Source: Haliotis asinina (lineage: Eukaryota > Mollusca > Gastropoda > Lepetellida > Haliotidae). Taken from it: a DNA stretch of 64,000 nt. The notes below the pieces were generated by a model that was given only the letters and a program-made list of their open reading frames with translations, was not told the origin of the DNA and ran no database searches. Positions 48,816 to 61,600 of this stretch are shown one piece after another; position 1 is the stretch's first letter, and every line of letters starts with the position of its first letter. The stretch spans positions 35,356,249 through 35,420,248 of the forward strand of contig NC_090283.1 of the NCBI RefSeq assembly GCF_037392515.1, given 5' to 3'. Position numbers and translations under genes: made by a program.

Positions 48816-50674
48816 TAGCTGCTACATGAGCCGTTAACAATCTGATATAATTCAGAATGATTTATAAATCATCTCATGTCAATGGCTATAAATTGACTAC
48901 GGTGATGTTAATTGCGTATGAATTATGTTAAAAACCTTTCCTAAACCCTAACAGAGAGGCTTACTTGTGAAACCCGTGAAGTGCTAAATCTGTATTGAAG
49001 TGAAACCATCGGCCTCTTGTAGAGATGAAACTGTTTAGACACAATTATATTTTTTTGTATATCCCGAGAATGCGTAGATAACGCGAGAGAAGTAAGAAAG
49101 ACGATATTTGAGTTGTTCTGCGGACGCGACTCTCATCAGCGCTGAGTGATGGCCGCCATATTTACCTTCTCTGCTGTCAGGGGATGATAAAGCCAGCCAC
49201 TTTTTTCTACGTTATTTCTGTTTTCTAAATAAAGCTCCCGTCTTGTCTGATGTGGTTTGGATTTCTCGTTCCTGGAATTTCAGGAATGAAGGAAAAGATG
49301 AGTATGGAGGGTCGGTAAGGACAAACTAAGATTTCCTGATGCATGGTTATGTCAAATAATGTTTCCATTCCTCTGCTGGAATTCTTAGATGCTTGGTAGC
49401 TAAGAGTAACAAATGACCAACAACATTCTTGAAAGACTCTAACAAGAAGACCCCAGCCGGGGAGACAGCAGAGTCCTTTGAAGGCAACACACGTCTCCAA
49501 AAGATGCTTAAGTGGACTATGTATGTCCTTCAAAACATATGATTGTGCCATGTACTGAAAACACAAACCAAACATTTCAACTGTTAGCTATTAATGAATG
49601 GCAGTAGGTGTCTCAAATACTAAACTAGATCTGTATTTGTGACAGCAGCTAGAGGTAGTCAACTTCACCTTGGCAATATACCTTTGGTGAGGCTCGTTAC
49701 AGAGAACACACGTGGACATGTCATGATTTCCACAGACCTCATTCTAAGCCGTCACGTATCTCTCTACATCACTCCGCGTGGATTTAACAGAGTTACACTC
49801 TCTTACGTAGACTACATTGTTGAAACTAAAAGGCTTACAATCGGTATCTCACAATATATACATTATATCGCAAAGCGTTTTCTAACGACAGAAATACGGT
49901 AGGAGAGTAATGTTTCCATAATGTCTTTTCAGTTGCCTATTGACGCCCATGCTGAGTTTTTACTGTTCTGAAGACTTTCACAAATGGCCCGCAAGGGCAT
50001 CCGTACATTCCCGATCTTTCTAACTAGTTTTATGATTCCCTCTCCCTAGTTCGGTTACAACCTGGAATTGAAAAAAATACCAAACTCGTACTGAAAATAA
50101 ACAAAGGTTCTCGCCTGCATCTCATTTGTCCTACTTTTGTCTATTCCCTGGCCTTATGAAGTGCAGGAGATGTAACACAAACAGATGTCCGCATTTTCCA
50201 TGTATTAAGTTGGACGTAAATCTTGCCAGCATGCCACAGAAAGCTACGTTTTGAAAGCAAGACATCGTTAACCCTAGCCGTGTCACGTGATTACGGTCAC
50301 AAACGCTGGTCTTTGTTTATTTTCTCGACCATTATTTTGAAGAGCAATGCAAGTAAAAAAACACATGGGTGCTATTCTCTGGGAGGATATGTAAACTACA
50401 GCCTGAACACTACATGTTCACTGAGCTAGACGGTTAAGCGACAGGATGGATGTACAGACTAAACACACTCACATGGCCACACACGCTACAATGCTTTCAC
50501 CCCTGCACTTTCTGATGTCTCCTCTGACCATTGTCTATGGAAATAACTTAAAGAACTTCGTTGTTGTAACTCTGCGTACGACACCTTTAGTGGTTCTTCT
50601 TCGGTTGGAGCTGTGGTATTTTCTGAATGAGCCGCGCGAACTGGCGAACATTTTCAGAAACATCAGTTTGCCCT
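48816..50674. other. Single-copy non-coding stretch
   Basis: No supported gene. The longest frame is 116 codons (49225-49575 minus), not recognised. Confidence 0.45.
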
Positions 50675-50790
50675 ACGTTACCTGACAACATGCATTAACT
50701 TCAATTTGTCCGACGTTACCTTACAACATGCACTAACGTCGGTCTGTCCGACGTTACCTTACAACATGCACTAACGTCAGTCTGTCATCA
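50675..50790 (+). repeat. Short tandem repeat, ~38-bp unit, about 2.7 copies
   Basis: Units contain GACGTTACCTTACAACATGC and ACTAACGTCRGTCTGTC. Confidence 0.85.
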
Positions 50791-51400
50791 GTCATTGCAT
50801 AATCATGATGAGTCTGCTTCAGATCTGCTGTGTCCACTGTCCAGTAAAATCTCTTCTGTCTCGTGTTAGAGGTTTCGGAAACTTTACTTTCCGTCGTGGC
50901 AACATCCGGCGTAGAGGAGAAGGTGTATTTGATACAGCACTCGCGGACAGATGGGGGTAGATTCCTCGCCCGTATCTGCAGTCGACCTTCTTACTGTCAA
51001 CAGAACAATATTTGTCTTACAGAGTGAATACCATACCAGACGCAGCAGGGCTAATCCCAAACCTCCCGATTGTTACAAGTTCGATAGACTCATAACTCAT
51101 GTGCCCGTTCGCTGTGAACTGTTCACAGTAATCATTCGCTAAGACATGGTTTTAGTTCTATTTTTTACACAGTGGTGTAGGGGATATAGCTCACTTGGAA
51201 CCAGTCTTCAGCTAGAGACTACCTTTTTCTCACACGTATGATGGGTGAATGTCATTTGAAGATATTCAATCAAAATATATCTAACAGAATCTGGATGCAA
51301 ATTGTTATCATACTGCTTATCTTCTTTATAATAATGTATACGGAAAGTGCATTGCACAAATTCATGACGCTTGTACAGATAGTAACAACATTTACCAAAC
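50791..51400. other. Single-copy non-coding stretch
   Basis: No supported gene. A tRNA-head-like word GGGGATATAGCTCACTTGG occurs at 51179-51197 but has no matching B box. Confidence 0.4.
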
Positions 51401-51401
51401 C

Positions 51402-51549
51402 GAATTCATATTCAGGAATAAGACAAAATGTTATGGATGTCGACATTTTCTCTATTGTTTACACAACGTTAATAGCTCAGAAATGTTGTGTAAATAATAA
51501 AGAAGAAGTTGACATCCATAACATTTTGTTGTATTCCCGAATTCTGACC
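51402..51549. repeat. Near-perfect inverted repeat (hairpin) with 11-nt loop
   Basis: The left arm (51402-51470, containing GACAAAATGTTATGGATGTC and GTTTACACAACGTT) is the inverse of the right arm (51482-51549, containing AATGTTGTGTAAATAATAAA and GACATCCATAACATTTTGTT). The arms are about 65 nt and roughly 80-85 percent identical, separated only by AATAGCTCAGA. It could be a fold-back transposon remnant or a hairpin-RNA locus. Nothing in the sequence decides between them. Confidence 0.85.
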
Positions 51550-51994
51550 TCTATCGGTATATTCTGTGAATATTGGTAAATTCTGATATAATGTAGAATA
51601 ATTAAGTGGACATTATAGAACACGGATGCAGTATGAAGTTCAGGAACACGTGCATCAGGATGCACGCACCCCAGAAAGTATTACGGAGTCAAAGGAACGA
51701 TATTTCATTCATAAGGAGTCGCTTCGAAACTCACATGGATAATCTGATCTGGGACAGGTGTTTCTAAATGCTTAGACTACCGTCTATTGAACTTTCAATC
51801 AAATTTGGCGACTTAAGTAAATGCCACTTATCGATTTGCTCACCTGACCTATGGTTAGTCGCACTATAGATTTTTTGCATTGCTTAATGATTCATGGCCA
51901 AGCCCCCTGTAACCGAGATACCCTGCTGGAGCACAGTGACCTCAACTCGACTGAATGTATCTACGTATGTCAGGTGCATAGCAAATTACAGGTT
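51550..51994. other. Single-copy non-coding stretch
   Basis: Nothing recognised. Confidence 0.45.
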
Positions 51995-52350
51995 GAGTGG
52001 AGCTGGTCACTTTGTGTGGCAATAACTTAGTAACGGTGGAGCTGGTCACATGTGTGTAGCAGTAACCTAGTAACGGTGGAGCTGGTCACATGTGTGTAGT
52101 GATGACCCAGTAGCGGTAGAGCTGGTTACATATGTGGAGCAGTAACCAAGTCATGATGGAGCTGGTCACATGTTGGTATCCTAGTAACAGTGGAGCTCGT
52201 CACATGTTGGTACCCTAGTAACAGTGGAGCTCGTCACATGTTGGTACCCTAGTAACAGTGGAGCTGGTCACATGTTGGTATCCTAGTAACAGTGGAGCTC
52301 GTCACATGTGTGTGGCAATAACCTAGCAACGGTGGAGCTGGTTACGGGTG
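51995..52350 (+). repeat. Minisatellite, ~34-40-bp unit, about 9-10 copies
   Basis: Units contain GTGGAGCTGGTCACATGTG, TGTAGCAGTAAC and CTAGTAAC. The central units are shortened to about 34 bp (GTGGAGCTCGTCACATGTTGG) and nearly identical. Confidence 0.9.
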
Positions 52351-52854
52351 GTTGCATACATAAAGGCCTGGTGGGATGCTAACAAGTCCCCTATGTTTGA
52401 TAAATTGCGATGGTTTAATTTATTTGTTATGCCTCTGAAACCTTGACCTTGACCTTAAACTTCACTGTAGATGTAGATAGCAAACGACTTGCCACCTTGC
52501 ACTACCTATCTGGGTTATCTACTCCATTGATAAAATGCGAGTGTATTCAGTCCAGTTTGTCATGTCAACTATGTCACTTGGATGGTGATGATTCATTCTA
52601 GCATATGAATCAGTTAACCCTATGTATGGTATCATCTTGCGCATCAGGACGCGTGGCAATACACGGGTATACTCCGTGCAAACGTATATCTTCGACATGT
52701 CTCTCTGAAAATATTAGCCGTTATGCAATAGGCTCAATATGAAGAATTTGCCTATCCGTGAGTAACGTATACATTGAACATAACGAGACAGCCACTATTC
52801 CTTACGTTAAACTAGCACAAGAAATAATACGTTTTCAACGACTGTTATTTTTTT
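52351..52854. other. Single-copy non-coding stretch
   Basis: Nothing recognised. Confidence 0.45.
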
Positions 52855-52941
52855 AAAAAAAAAACAAAAAACAAAAACAAAAACAAACAAAAACAAAAAC
52901 AAACAAAAAAAACACACAAAAAAAAAACACACACACACACA
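52855..52941. repeat. A-rich simple repeat (AAAAAC)n with CA end
   Basis: Almost pure A with C every four to six bases, ending in ACACAC. It could be the remnant of a poly(A) tail but no retroposon body is recognisable upstream. Confidence 0.9.
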
Positions 52942-53084
52942 ATAGTGAGGTGTCTTTGTGAAACAGGTTTCATCTTCATAGCAAACATATCACATTTATG
53001 GTCGGTGCTTCTTAAGAAACTCATGACCAACGAATGACTCATATGAGCCCATATGCGAAGCATTTGCGGGGAACATTTGAGTGA

Positions 53085-53215
53085 GTAGTAGTAGTGAGCT
53101 TATATTCAACAACTAATGTCATGAAGTACTGTGTGAGCCTACATTCAACAAATAATGTTAAACATGATTGTTTCGTGGAAAACCATGTGATCCTATATTC
53201 AACAACTAACTTCAC
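53085..53215 (+). repeat. Degenerate ~50-bp tandem repeat, three copies
   Basis: Copies share GAGCTTATATTCAACAACTA and following AATGTYA...TG words. They are diverged by substitutions and indels. Confidence 0.65.
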
Positions 53216-54720
53216 CTACGAATGTTCCAATTTCTGTTTTGAAACTTTATTGGAATGTCAGTCAAGCACCACACTGTTGCGATACCATTCTAAATAAGAC
53301 CACCAAAGTGACAAATTGTCCACCATTAATCAAGCCTGTACATGGATTTCTGGAACAAGTCACTAGCAGTAAGCACGTCGTATGAAAGTATTTTGGAAAT
53401 TTGATTGCTGAACCCGTTAGGATAAATGAACTTCATAACTTCTGTAAGTCAGGTCTGGCTTTAGATGCTGCTGAAACATTATCTTGATTTAAACCTATAT
53501 TTATTCAGTACATGAATATAGATTTGTAAAATGCTGTTATAGTTTATATTAACACTACAATACTACGTATTATATGATATAAATTGTAAAGTCACAACAT
53601 GATATACCATATCATAAAAGTTAACAATTGCGTGTGAAACAGATGCACAGATGTATGGTGAAAGCAAATTGGTGTGACGAATCCTTGTAATTTTTATCTG
53701 ATCAGATGAACACATATAACTGGGCAATTACAATCTGGTGTGCATGTAGAGTTCATTTAATTCAAGAACATTTGAGGTGCAGATGATGATGCGTTTTCCT
53801 ATACGTTACGTGTATCAGTGTTTCCGTGTTTGCACGTAGAGTGCAGAATATTGCTACAGGACCAGAATGTCATTATGGCAATACATTGGCAGCAGTTTAT
53901 GTAAGTGTGTCTGGCATGTATGATACAGAGTCCAATAAAGGAATATCAAAGGCTTGAAACTTCCATTCACTCGGAACAAAAAATCTGTGTAATCAACAAC
54001 AGAGACACATGCTTACTTGGCTGCCTTCACAATATGTGCACCGCCATGGCTAGCCAGCGTAGACTGCATAACAAACCCAGATGCCGTGGGCGATCATGTG
54101 AAGGTCTTATATTTGTGTACATAGCGTGGGCAGCCTCCCACCCGGCCTATATAAACTATAATATATGCGACGACTGCCAACATAGTTACTCCTTAAGTGA
54201 TGGACGTTCAGACAAATTGTTGACAACGTTATACACAAGTAGCGCAACTTTGCTGCATGTATGCAGTAGGTCATGCGTGCATGAGTTTCGGCTGTTACAA
54301 GAATTGTTCTGGCCACTGTGTGAGACATGCTACTTACTAGGCAGTCCTGCTAAACGGGTTCTTATTGGGTACAAGCAGTTCGAAAATACTGTCCAGTAAA
54401 AAACGTCTGTAATACTGTACATGACAGTCACAAAAGAAACCAGTGAAGCGGTTTAAGACACTGTTGTCACCAAAAGCAATATGCCTGTGTTAAGGTAGAG
54501 GCTCTAATTGCTTTGGCTGGATTCAGTTAACTGTGATACTCATATCTAGAAATCTACTGATATATTTAATAACGAGCAGGCATAGTATAACTGAAGCATT
54601 ACTAGAGTGGGGTGGAGGGTGGGTCGTTACCCGTTTTATAGGTTTATCATATACATAAAATATAGTCAGGTTTGAACCCCAATCAATATACGGTGCTCTT
54701 CGCTTGGACAGCAGCCTAAC
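53216..54720. other. Single-copy stretch with one unexplained open frame
   Basis: The plus-strand frame 53920-54399 (159 codons from its first ATG; the open frame itself extends upstream) is the longest in the window that no tandem repeat explains. Its translation is Cys-rich but matches no family I know. Chance is a sufficient explanation, so I do not call a gene. Nothing else is recognised. Confidence 0.35.
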
Positions 54721-56082
54721 ACATCAGTTAGAGGGAGATATATGTGCTTCAGTTAGGAGGAGGTATGTATGCTTCAGATAGGCCGATGTATAAAGGTTTC
54801 GTTAAGGATGAGGTATATATCCTTCAGTTAGGCGGATGTATAAAAGCTTCATTAAGAAAGAGGTATATATGCTTCAGTTAGGAGGATGTATGTAGGCTTC
54901 GTTAAGGATGAGATATATATGCTTCAGTTAGGAGGATGTATGTAGGCTTCGTTAAGGATGAGGTATATATGCTTCAGTTAGGAGGATGGATGTAGGTTTC
55001 GTTAAGGATGAGGTATTTATGTTTCAGTTAGGCGGATGTATAAAATCTTCATTAAGGATGAGGTATATATGCTTCAGTTAGGAGGATGTATATAGGCTTC
55101 GTTAAGGATGGACGTAGATATGCTTCAGTTAGGCGGGTGTATAAAGGCTTCATTAAGGATGAGGTATATATGCTTCAGTTAGGAGGATGTATATAGGCTT
55201 CGTTAAGGATGAGGTATTTATGTTTCAGTTAGGAGGATGTATAAAGGCTTCATTAAGGATGAGGTATATATGCTTCAGTTAGGAGGATGTATATAGGTTT
55301 CGTTAAGGATGAGGTGTTTATATTTCAGTTAGGAGGATGTATGTAGGCTTCGTTAAGGATGAGGTATATATGCTTCAGTTAGGAGGATGTATGTAGGCTT
55401 CGTTAAGGATGAGGTGTTTATGTTTCAGTTAGGCGGATGTATAAAGGCTTCATTAAGGATGAGGTATATATGCTTCAGTTAGGCGGATGTATATAGGTTT
55501 CGTTAAGGATGAGGTATTTATGTTTCAGTTAGGAGGATGTATGTAGGCTTCGTTAAGGATGAGGTATATATGCTTCAGTTAGGAGGATGTATATAGGTTT
55601 CGTTAAGGATGAGGTATTTATGTTTCAGTTAGGAGGATGTATGTAGGCTTCGTTAAGGATGAGGTATATATGCTTCAGTTAGGAGGATGTATATAGGCTT
55701 CGTTAAGGATGGACGTAGATATGCTTCAGTTAGGCGGGTGTATAAAGGCTTCATTAAGGATGAGGTATATATGCTTCAGTTAGGAGGATGTATATAGGCT
55801 TCGTTAAGGATGAGGTATTTATGTTTCAGTTAGGCGGATGTATAAAGGCTTCATTAAGGATGAGGTATATATGCTTCAGTTAGGCGGATGTATATAGGTT
55901 TCGTTAAGGATGAGGTATTTATGTTTCAGTTAGGAGGATGTATGTAGGCTTCGTTAAGGATGAGGTATATATGCTTCAGTTAGGAGGATGTATGTAGGCT
56001 TCGTTAAGGATGAAGTATATATGCTTCAGTTAGGAGGATGTATGTAGGCTTCGTTAAGGATGAGGTATATATGCTTCAGGTT
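54721..56082 (+). repeat. Minisatellite, 50-bp unit, ~27 copies
   Basis: The 50-bp unit contains GAGGTATATATGCTTCAGTT, AGGAGGATGTATATAGGCTT and CGTTAAGGAT. Variants (TATTTATGTTTCAG, GGCGGATGTATAAAGGC) alternate. A rare variant with GGATGGACGTAGATATGC occurs at 55108 and again about 600 bp later at 55709, marking a 12-unit duplicated segment. Confidence 0.96.
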
Positions 56083-57882
56083 TGAACACAGATAAACGTA
56101 CAGTATTCTTCGTTAGAGGAATGCGTCTCACACATCACTGGGGATTTAAAGTATGGGGGTTTATAACGTTCAGGCTTTCATTGTAGTTCAGGGATTGGAA
56201 ACTTTTTGCTAGAGTCGGGAATATCGTTTAAAATAGCTTCGGACAAAACCCACAGCATATACTTGTTTGTGGGACTAGTAGTCGTATGCAGTTTGTGAAG
56301 TTCTCGCCAGGGACGTCCGTTATTACAACGGGTAGGCAAGGCTTTTCTGTCGAAACATCCCTTTTCAAAATTATGTAGTGTTTTTACAAACAGGTTGTAG
56401 ACACTGTTTATCTACTGCTACTAATAATAATGGTTTGCTGCCGCGTATGAATACATGCTGATGACAACCTCCAATCAGTGGACCGTCATTTCCACCGAGT
56501 TGCTATTGTGCCGGTGCGCATGGACATAGCCAGGGACAGGAGACGTTCCGCCATAAGCATATAGAATATAATAACACGATGAATGCCCGAGCACCTGTGT
56601 CACGTCACGTGATCTTGTCTCAGGTTAAGGCGACCTTGTTATAAAGAAGCCTTGTGCAGAGCCCATGTTGACAACAATCATCTATTCACTTCAGCATTGT
56701 AAATACGTTTACAGGTTTATCTGATTTCCCTTCACTCCAGAGGTAAAGCGTGCACGTGTGGGTATTCAGTGATGTAAAGGGTGTGTCTTTGTCGCGTACA
56801 CGTGTCAACTGAGCCAATACCTCAGACCCTTCACACAGACAGTGTTTTGCCCGTAAGGTAAAGACGAAATATCCACAATCCATCCATGCTGGTGGGAGCC
56901 TCACGGTTATACATTTATGTGATATTTGCTATTCAAGACAGTAACTCATGCCCTTCCAATGCGAGAGAAATATGCAACGTGCTGTTTTCCAAGTCAGGAA
57001 GACAAAGGGGGTGTATTTATTGATATTCTTTAGAACAAAATAAATCAATACACACTGTAGAAGGTCTGCTCAAACGGCAACTAAAATTACACTTTTAGTG
57101 ATCCAAATGACAGCAGCGTCTCGACGTAGGGAAATGTAAACGGATTAAATCTAAACCTATACTTTCAAATTGTTGAACCGTAGAGTGCTTCTAACTGGAG
57201 CCAGAATACTAGACTCAGAGATAGGTCTCCTTACCACAGCACATGACGGAACGTCTGAATGATATACAATGATATACATGACATCAGACCAGCTATCTTG
57301 CACCGTCATGCGCCTAATGCCAGTTGCAACCCTTCTCTGCAACTGCCAAAATCTCAAAATATCAGATATAAAATCTATGAAAAAAATCGAAGCCAAAGAA
57401 TGATGTCTGGGGCGAGGAACCGCAGTGAATATCAAATAAAAACCATTCCTGACAGGCAAAAAGTTAATTATGTGGCTGCGACCCCAGGTTGGAGCTCTGT
57501 GGGGGATTTGAAAACCGCTAACGCTTGCATTTGCTATTGCTGTCTCGCCAAATATTGATCCATGGACTGCGTTTGGAGGGAGGGGCTACTGGGTCATAGA
57601 CCTTTACATGATCGGAGTCGCAGACACACTGACCACACTTACATCATTTTTTTTTAACGCAGACAGTGTGATTGAATGAGGCCGAAGCCTACACGTCCTG
57701 GGAAGCATCCTGCAACAGCATTGTATGGTTGACAGTGGGCACAAAACCATGAGGATTAACCTTACCCTGGACGTTGAAGTGTCAGGTGGTATGGCTGATG
57801 ACATGCATGAGGCGATCTTTCCCGTCGAGTACGTCAAAGCGTACAGACTGCAAGTGCAATTGAAATTAACTGAATCAAGGTT
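56083..57882. other. Single-copy non-coding stretch
   Basis: No supported gene. Frames of 99-100 codons at 57157-57558 overlap on opposite strands and are not recognised. Confidence 0.45.
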
Positions 57883-58550
57883 TACAGGCTGTCACTCACT
57901 GCACCATGGTCTTCAGGCTGTCACACATTGCGTCGAGGTCTACAGGCTGTCACGCACTGCGTCAAGGTCTACAGGCTGTCACACATTGCGTCAAGGTCTT
58001 CAGGTTGTCACACATTGCGTCAAGGTCTACAGGCTGTCACGCACTGCGTCAAGGTCTACAGGCTGTCACACATTGCGCCAAGGTCTCAGACTGTCACGCA
58101 TTGCGTCGAGGTCTACAGGCTGTCACGCATTGCGTCAAGGTCTTCAGGCTGTCACCCATTGCGTCAAGGTCTACAGGCTGTCACACATTGCGTCAAGGTC
58201 TTTAGGCTGTCACCAACTGTGTCAACGAATAAAGGCTGTGACGCACTGCCTCAAATGCCTACATGCTGCCTTGTATTGCGTCAGTGTCAACGGAATGTCA
58301 CGTACTGAAGCATGTGCAGGTTGACATTATCAGGCTACAGGCTGAGGGGCACTGTTTTAAGGTCCAAAGTCTGTGACGCACTGAGTCAAGGTGTAAAAGA
58401 TGCACTGTCTACAGGGTATGACATACTGCGTCAATGTCTACAGGCTGTCACATTCTACGGCATGTGCAGATTCACTGTGTTATGGTCTGCAGGCTGTAAC
58501 CCACTGCGTCAATGTGTACAGGCTGTCACGAACTGCTGCCTCATGGGAGT
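57883..58550 (+). repeat. Minisatellite, 29-bp unit
   Basis: About 20 units contain AGGTCTACAGGCTGTCACAC and ATTGCGTCA. They are regular to 58210, then increasingly diverged to 58550. The unit lacks plus-strand stops in all frames, so 199-, 126- and 99-codon open frames overlap. These are artefacts. Confidence 0.93.
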
Positions 58551-59082
58551 ACAAGCTAAGCACAACTGTGCCTTGTGTAGTCACAAAAAGGTAGCTCTAA
58601 CTAGGTGTCTTTCATTCTTGCCGAACAAAAACTTTTCATCTCACTAATTATACAATGTCAATGATTGTGAAATCATTTCAACACTTCAGGTCGACTTTGC
58701 AATTTGGTGTTACAGTTGATATGCAACCTTCGAAGATACGTGTTAAAATATATTTTCATTGACCCCTGCTAGCCGTAAGAGATATAACTAACGGGATTGG
58801 GTGGTCAGCCTCCATCGCTGAGGACTTTGTTGACACATGCTGTGTGTTCACTTATACAACCAGCCAATAAACAAAAACCAACAAACGATATGAATAACGG
58901 TTATGTTTGTAGTTGTCGGGACAACCAGTTGGTGTGGTCTGATGTTTCCCGGGGAATGCTGACCACAGGTTCTTCTAGGAGCTGACGTCGGGTGTGGTAC
59001 CGGAATGCCATGCACAATTCCACTACACTCTTCCGATCGTCACCTTTTGGTCCCATCTCTTAACATGTTTCTATAATATAAA
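58551..59082. other. Single-copy non-coding stretch
   Basis: Nothing recognised. Confidence 0.45.
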
Positions 59083-59214
59083 CTGCTGCTGCTGCTGCTG
59101 CTTCTCCTCCTCCTCCTACTACTACTACTGGTGCTGCTGCTACTACTACTTCTGGTGTTTCTGCTGCTACTATTAGTACTACTACTAGTACTACGATGGT
59201 CACTACTACTACTC
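59083..59214. repeat. Compound trinucleotide microsatellite (CTG)n/(CTC)n/(CTA)n
   Basis: A run of CTG gives way to CTC and then mixed CTA, CTG and TAC triplets with interruptions. Confidence 0.93.
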
Positions 59215-60039
59215 TAAACAAACATGACAGTGTATAATTTTGATGATGTTCCAGTTACTGTTTTGTTATCCTATATATAAAGAGCAAGTCTAGATTGATC
59301 CAGCCCTGCTTTTCATTATAATACATGGCAATCATGATCGAGAGACAGAAATAATGCAGGATGCATGCACGTCTAGCCATATGAAACACAATAGCAGTCT
59401 TCATTGATTATCTAAAATTACTGATGTGGCAAATATGTTGAATCCCCAACCATATAAAGAAAGCTTAAACGCACATAACTAATAATCACGCCTAAACATC
59501 TAAGATTCTTTATTATAAATTGAGCGCATATATTGCTCTTCTTTAATGTACACAAGTCAGTGAGTTGGCTTAACGCTTGGGGTGTGGGTGGAGTTCAGCG
59601 CATTGCAGATATTATCCCCAGATTGTTCTGTGTCGCACTGTTACGGAAGCTGAGATTGCGCATGTCGTCAATCACTGCTTCCGGATTAAGTGATAACATT
59701 ATTGGCCTGCTTTCATTTTAGCTTGCTGCCAATTCTTATTTCGTCAGGTCTTTACTGCTTGCCAGAAGTGATCTAATGCTATGTAAATTATTCTGATACA
59801 CTACTGTGTCTGTCTGGGACTTGTGGATTGTCGGAAATATCACCAGGTAGGTTGTTACCCGGGTCGTACGTCTAACGTGTAATACTACCATACCAGCATG
59901 TTAATAATCCCCGAGGTGAGTTATGACCATTTCATGAATGACATTTCATGCGCAGGATCTTACGAATTAGAATAATCATCAGTGCATCGTTTGAAATTCT
60001 TAGTACACGAATATCATGTGTTGTATTTGTCTCTGTGTG
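59215..60039. other. Single-copy non-coding stretch
   Basis: Nothing recognised. Open frames are 62 codons or less. Confidence 0.45.
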
Positions 60040-61600
60040 CCCAACAAGGTAAACCTACTGTCTACCAACAGCTTTGACCATGGTGAACCTACTGACTGTC
60101 GGCAGTGTTCAGTGACGTGAACCTACTGACTGTCGACAGTGTCCAGCAAGGTGAACCTACTGACAGTTGGCAGTGTCCATTGAGGTGAACCTACTGACTG
60201 TCGGCAGTGTCCAGGGAGGTGATCCTACTGACTGTCGGCAGTGTGAAGGGAGGTGAACCTACTGACTGTCGGCAGTGTCCAGGGAGGTGATCCTACTGAC
60301 TATCGGCAGTGTCCATTGAGGCGAACCTACTGACAGTTGGCAGTGTCCAGGGAGCTGGACCTGCTGACTGTCGGCAGTGTCCAGCAATGTCAACCTGACT
60401 GTCGGCAGTGTCCAGGGAGGTGATCCTACTGACTGTCTGCAGTGTGTAGGAACGGTGAACCTACTGACTGTCAGCAGTGTCCAGCAATGTGACCGCGAAT
60501 GTTGGCAGTGTCCAGGGATGTGAACCTACTAACTGTCAGCAGTGTCCAGGAGGCGAACCTACTGACAGTCGACAGTGTCCATTTAGGTGAACCTACTCAC
60601 TGTCGGCAGTGTCAAGCAAGGTAAACCTATTGACTGTCGGCAGTGTCCATTGAGGTGAACCTACTGACTGTTGGCAGTGTCCATTGAGGTGAACCTACTG
60701 ACCATCAGCAGTGTCCAGGGAGGTGAACCTACTGTCAGCAGTGTCCAGGGATGTGAACCTACTAACTGTCAGCAGTGTCCAGGGATGTGAATCTACTGAC
60801 TATCGGCAGTGTCCATTGAGGTGAACCTACTGACTGTTGGCAGTGTCCAGCAAGGTGAACCTACTGACCATCAGCAGTGTCCAGGGAGGTGAACCTACTG
60901 TCAGCAGTGTCCAGGGATGTGAACCTACTAACTGTCAGCAGTGTCCAGGGATGTGAATCTACTGACTATCGGCAGTGTCCATTGAGGTGAACCTACTGAC
61001 AGTCGGCAGTGTCCATTGAGGTGAACCTACTGACTGTCGGCAGTGTCCATTGAGGTGGACCTACTGACAGTTGGCTGTGTCCATTGAGGTGAACCTACAG
61101 ACAGTCAGTCAGCAGTGTCCATTGAGGTGAAACTACTGACTGTTGGCAGTATCCATTGAGGTGAACCTACTGACTGTCGACAGTGTCCATTGAGGTGAAC
61201 CTACTGACAGTCGGCATTGTCCAGGGATGTGAACCTACTGGCTGTCGGCAGTGTCCAGGGAGGTGAACCTACTGACTGTCAGCAGTGTCTGGCAGTGTCA
61301 ATCTGACTGCCAGCAGTGACCATGGAGGTGATCGTACTGACTGTCGGCAGTGTCCAGGGAGGTGAACATACTGACAGTCGGCAATATGAAGGGAGGTGAA
61401 CCTTCTTGCTGTCAGCAGTGTCCAGGAAGGTGAACCTACTGACTGTCAGCAGTGTCCAGGGAGGTGAACCTACAGACTATTGGCAGTGTCTAGGGAGGTG
61501 CACCTAATGACAGTCTCAAGTGTCCAGGGAGGTGAACCTACTGACTGTCAGAAGTGTCCAGCATGAGGAACCTACTGACAGTCGGTAGTGAACCAACTGA
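60040..61600 (+). repeat. Minisatellite, ~34-bp unit, ~46 copies
   Basis: Units contain AGGTGAACCTACTGACTGTC and GGCAGTGTCCATTG or GGCAGTGTCCAGGG. A block of about 130 bp at 60701-60835, carrying short units that lack TGACTG, is repeated about 166 bp downstream (60867-61001). Confidence 0.95.

Noticed and set aside
51179-51240. tRNA-like head GGGGATATAGCTCACTTGG
   Set aside because: No B box and no cloverleaf pairing partner nearby. It may be a chance match or a very decayed SINE head.
59083-59214. Coding polyleucine/polyserine tract
   Set aside because: Triplet repeat with mixed CTG/CTC/CTA and no flanking coding sequence; a compound microsatellite is the simpler reading.
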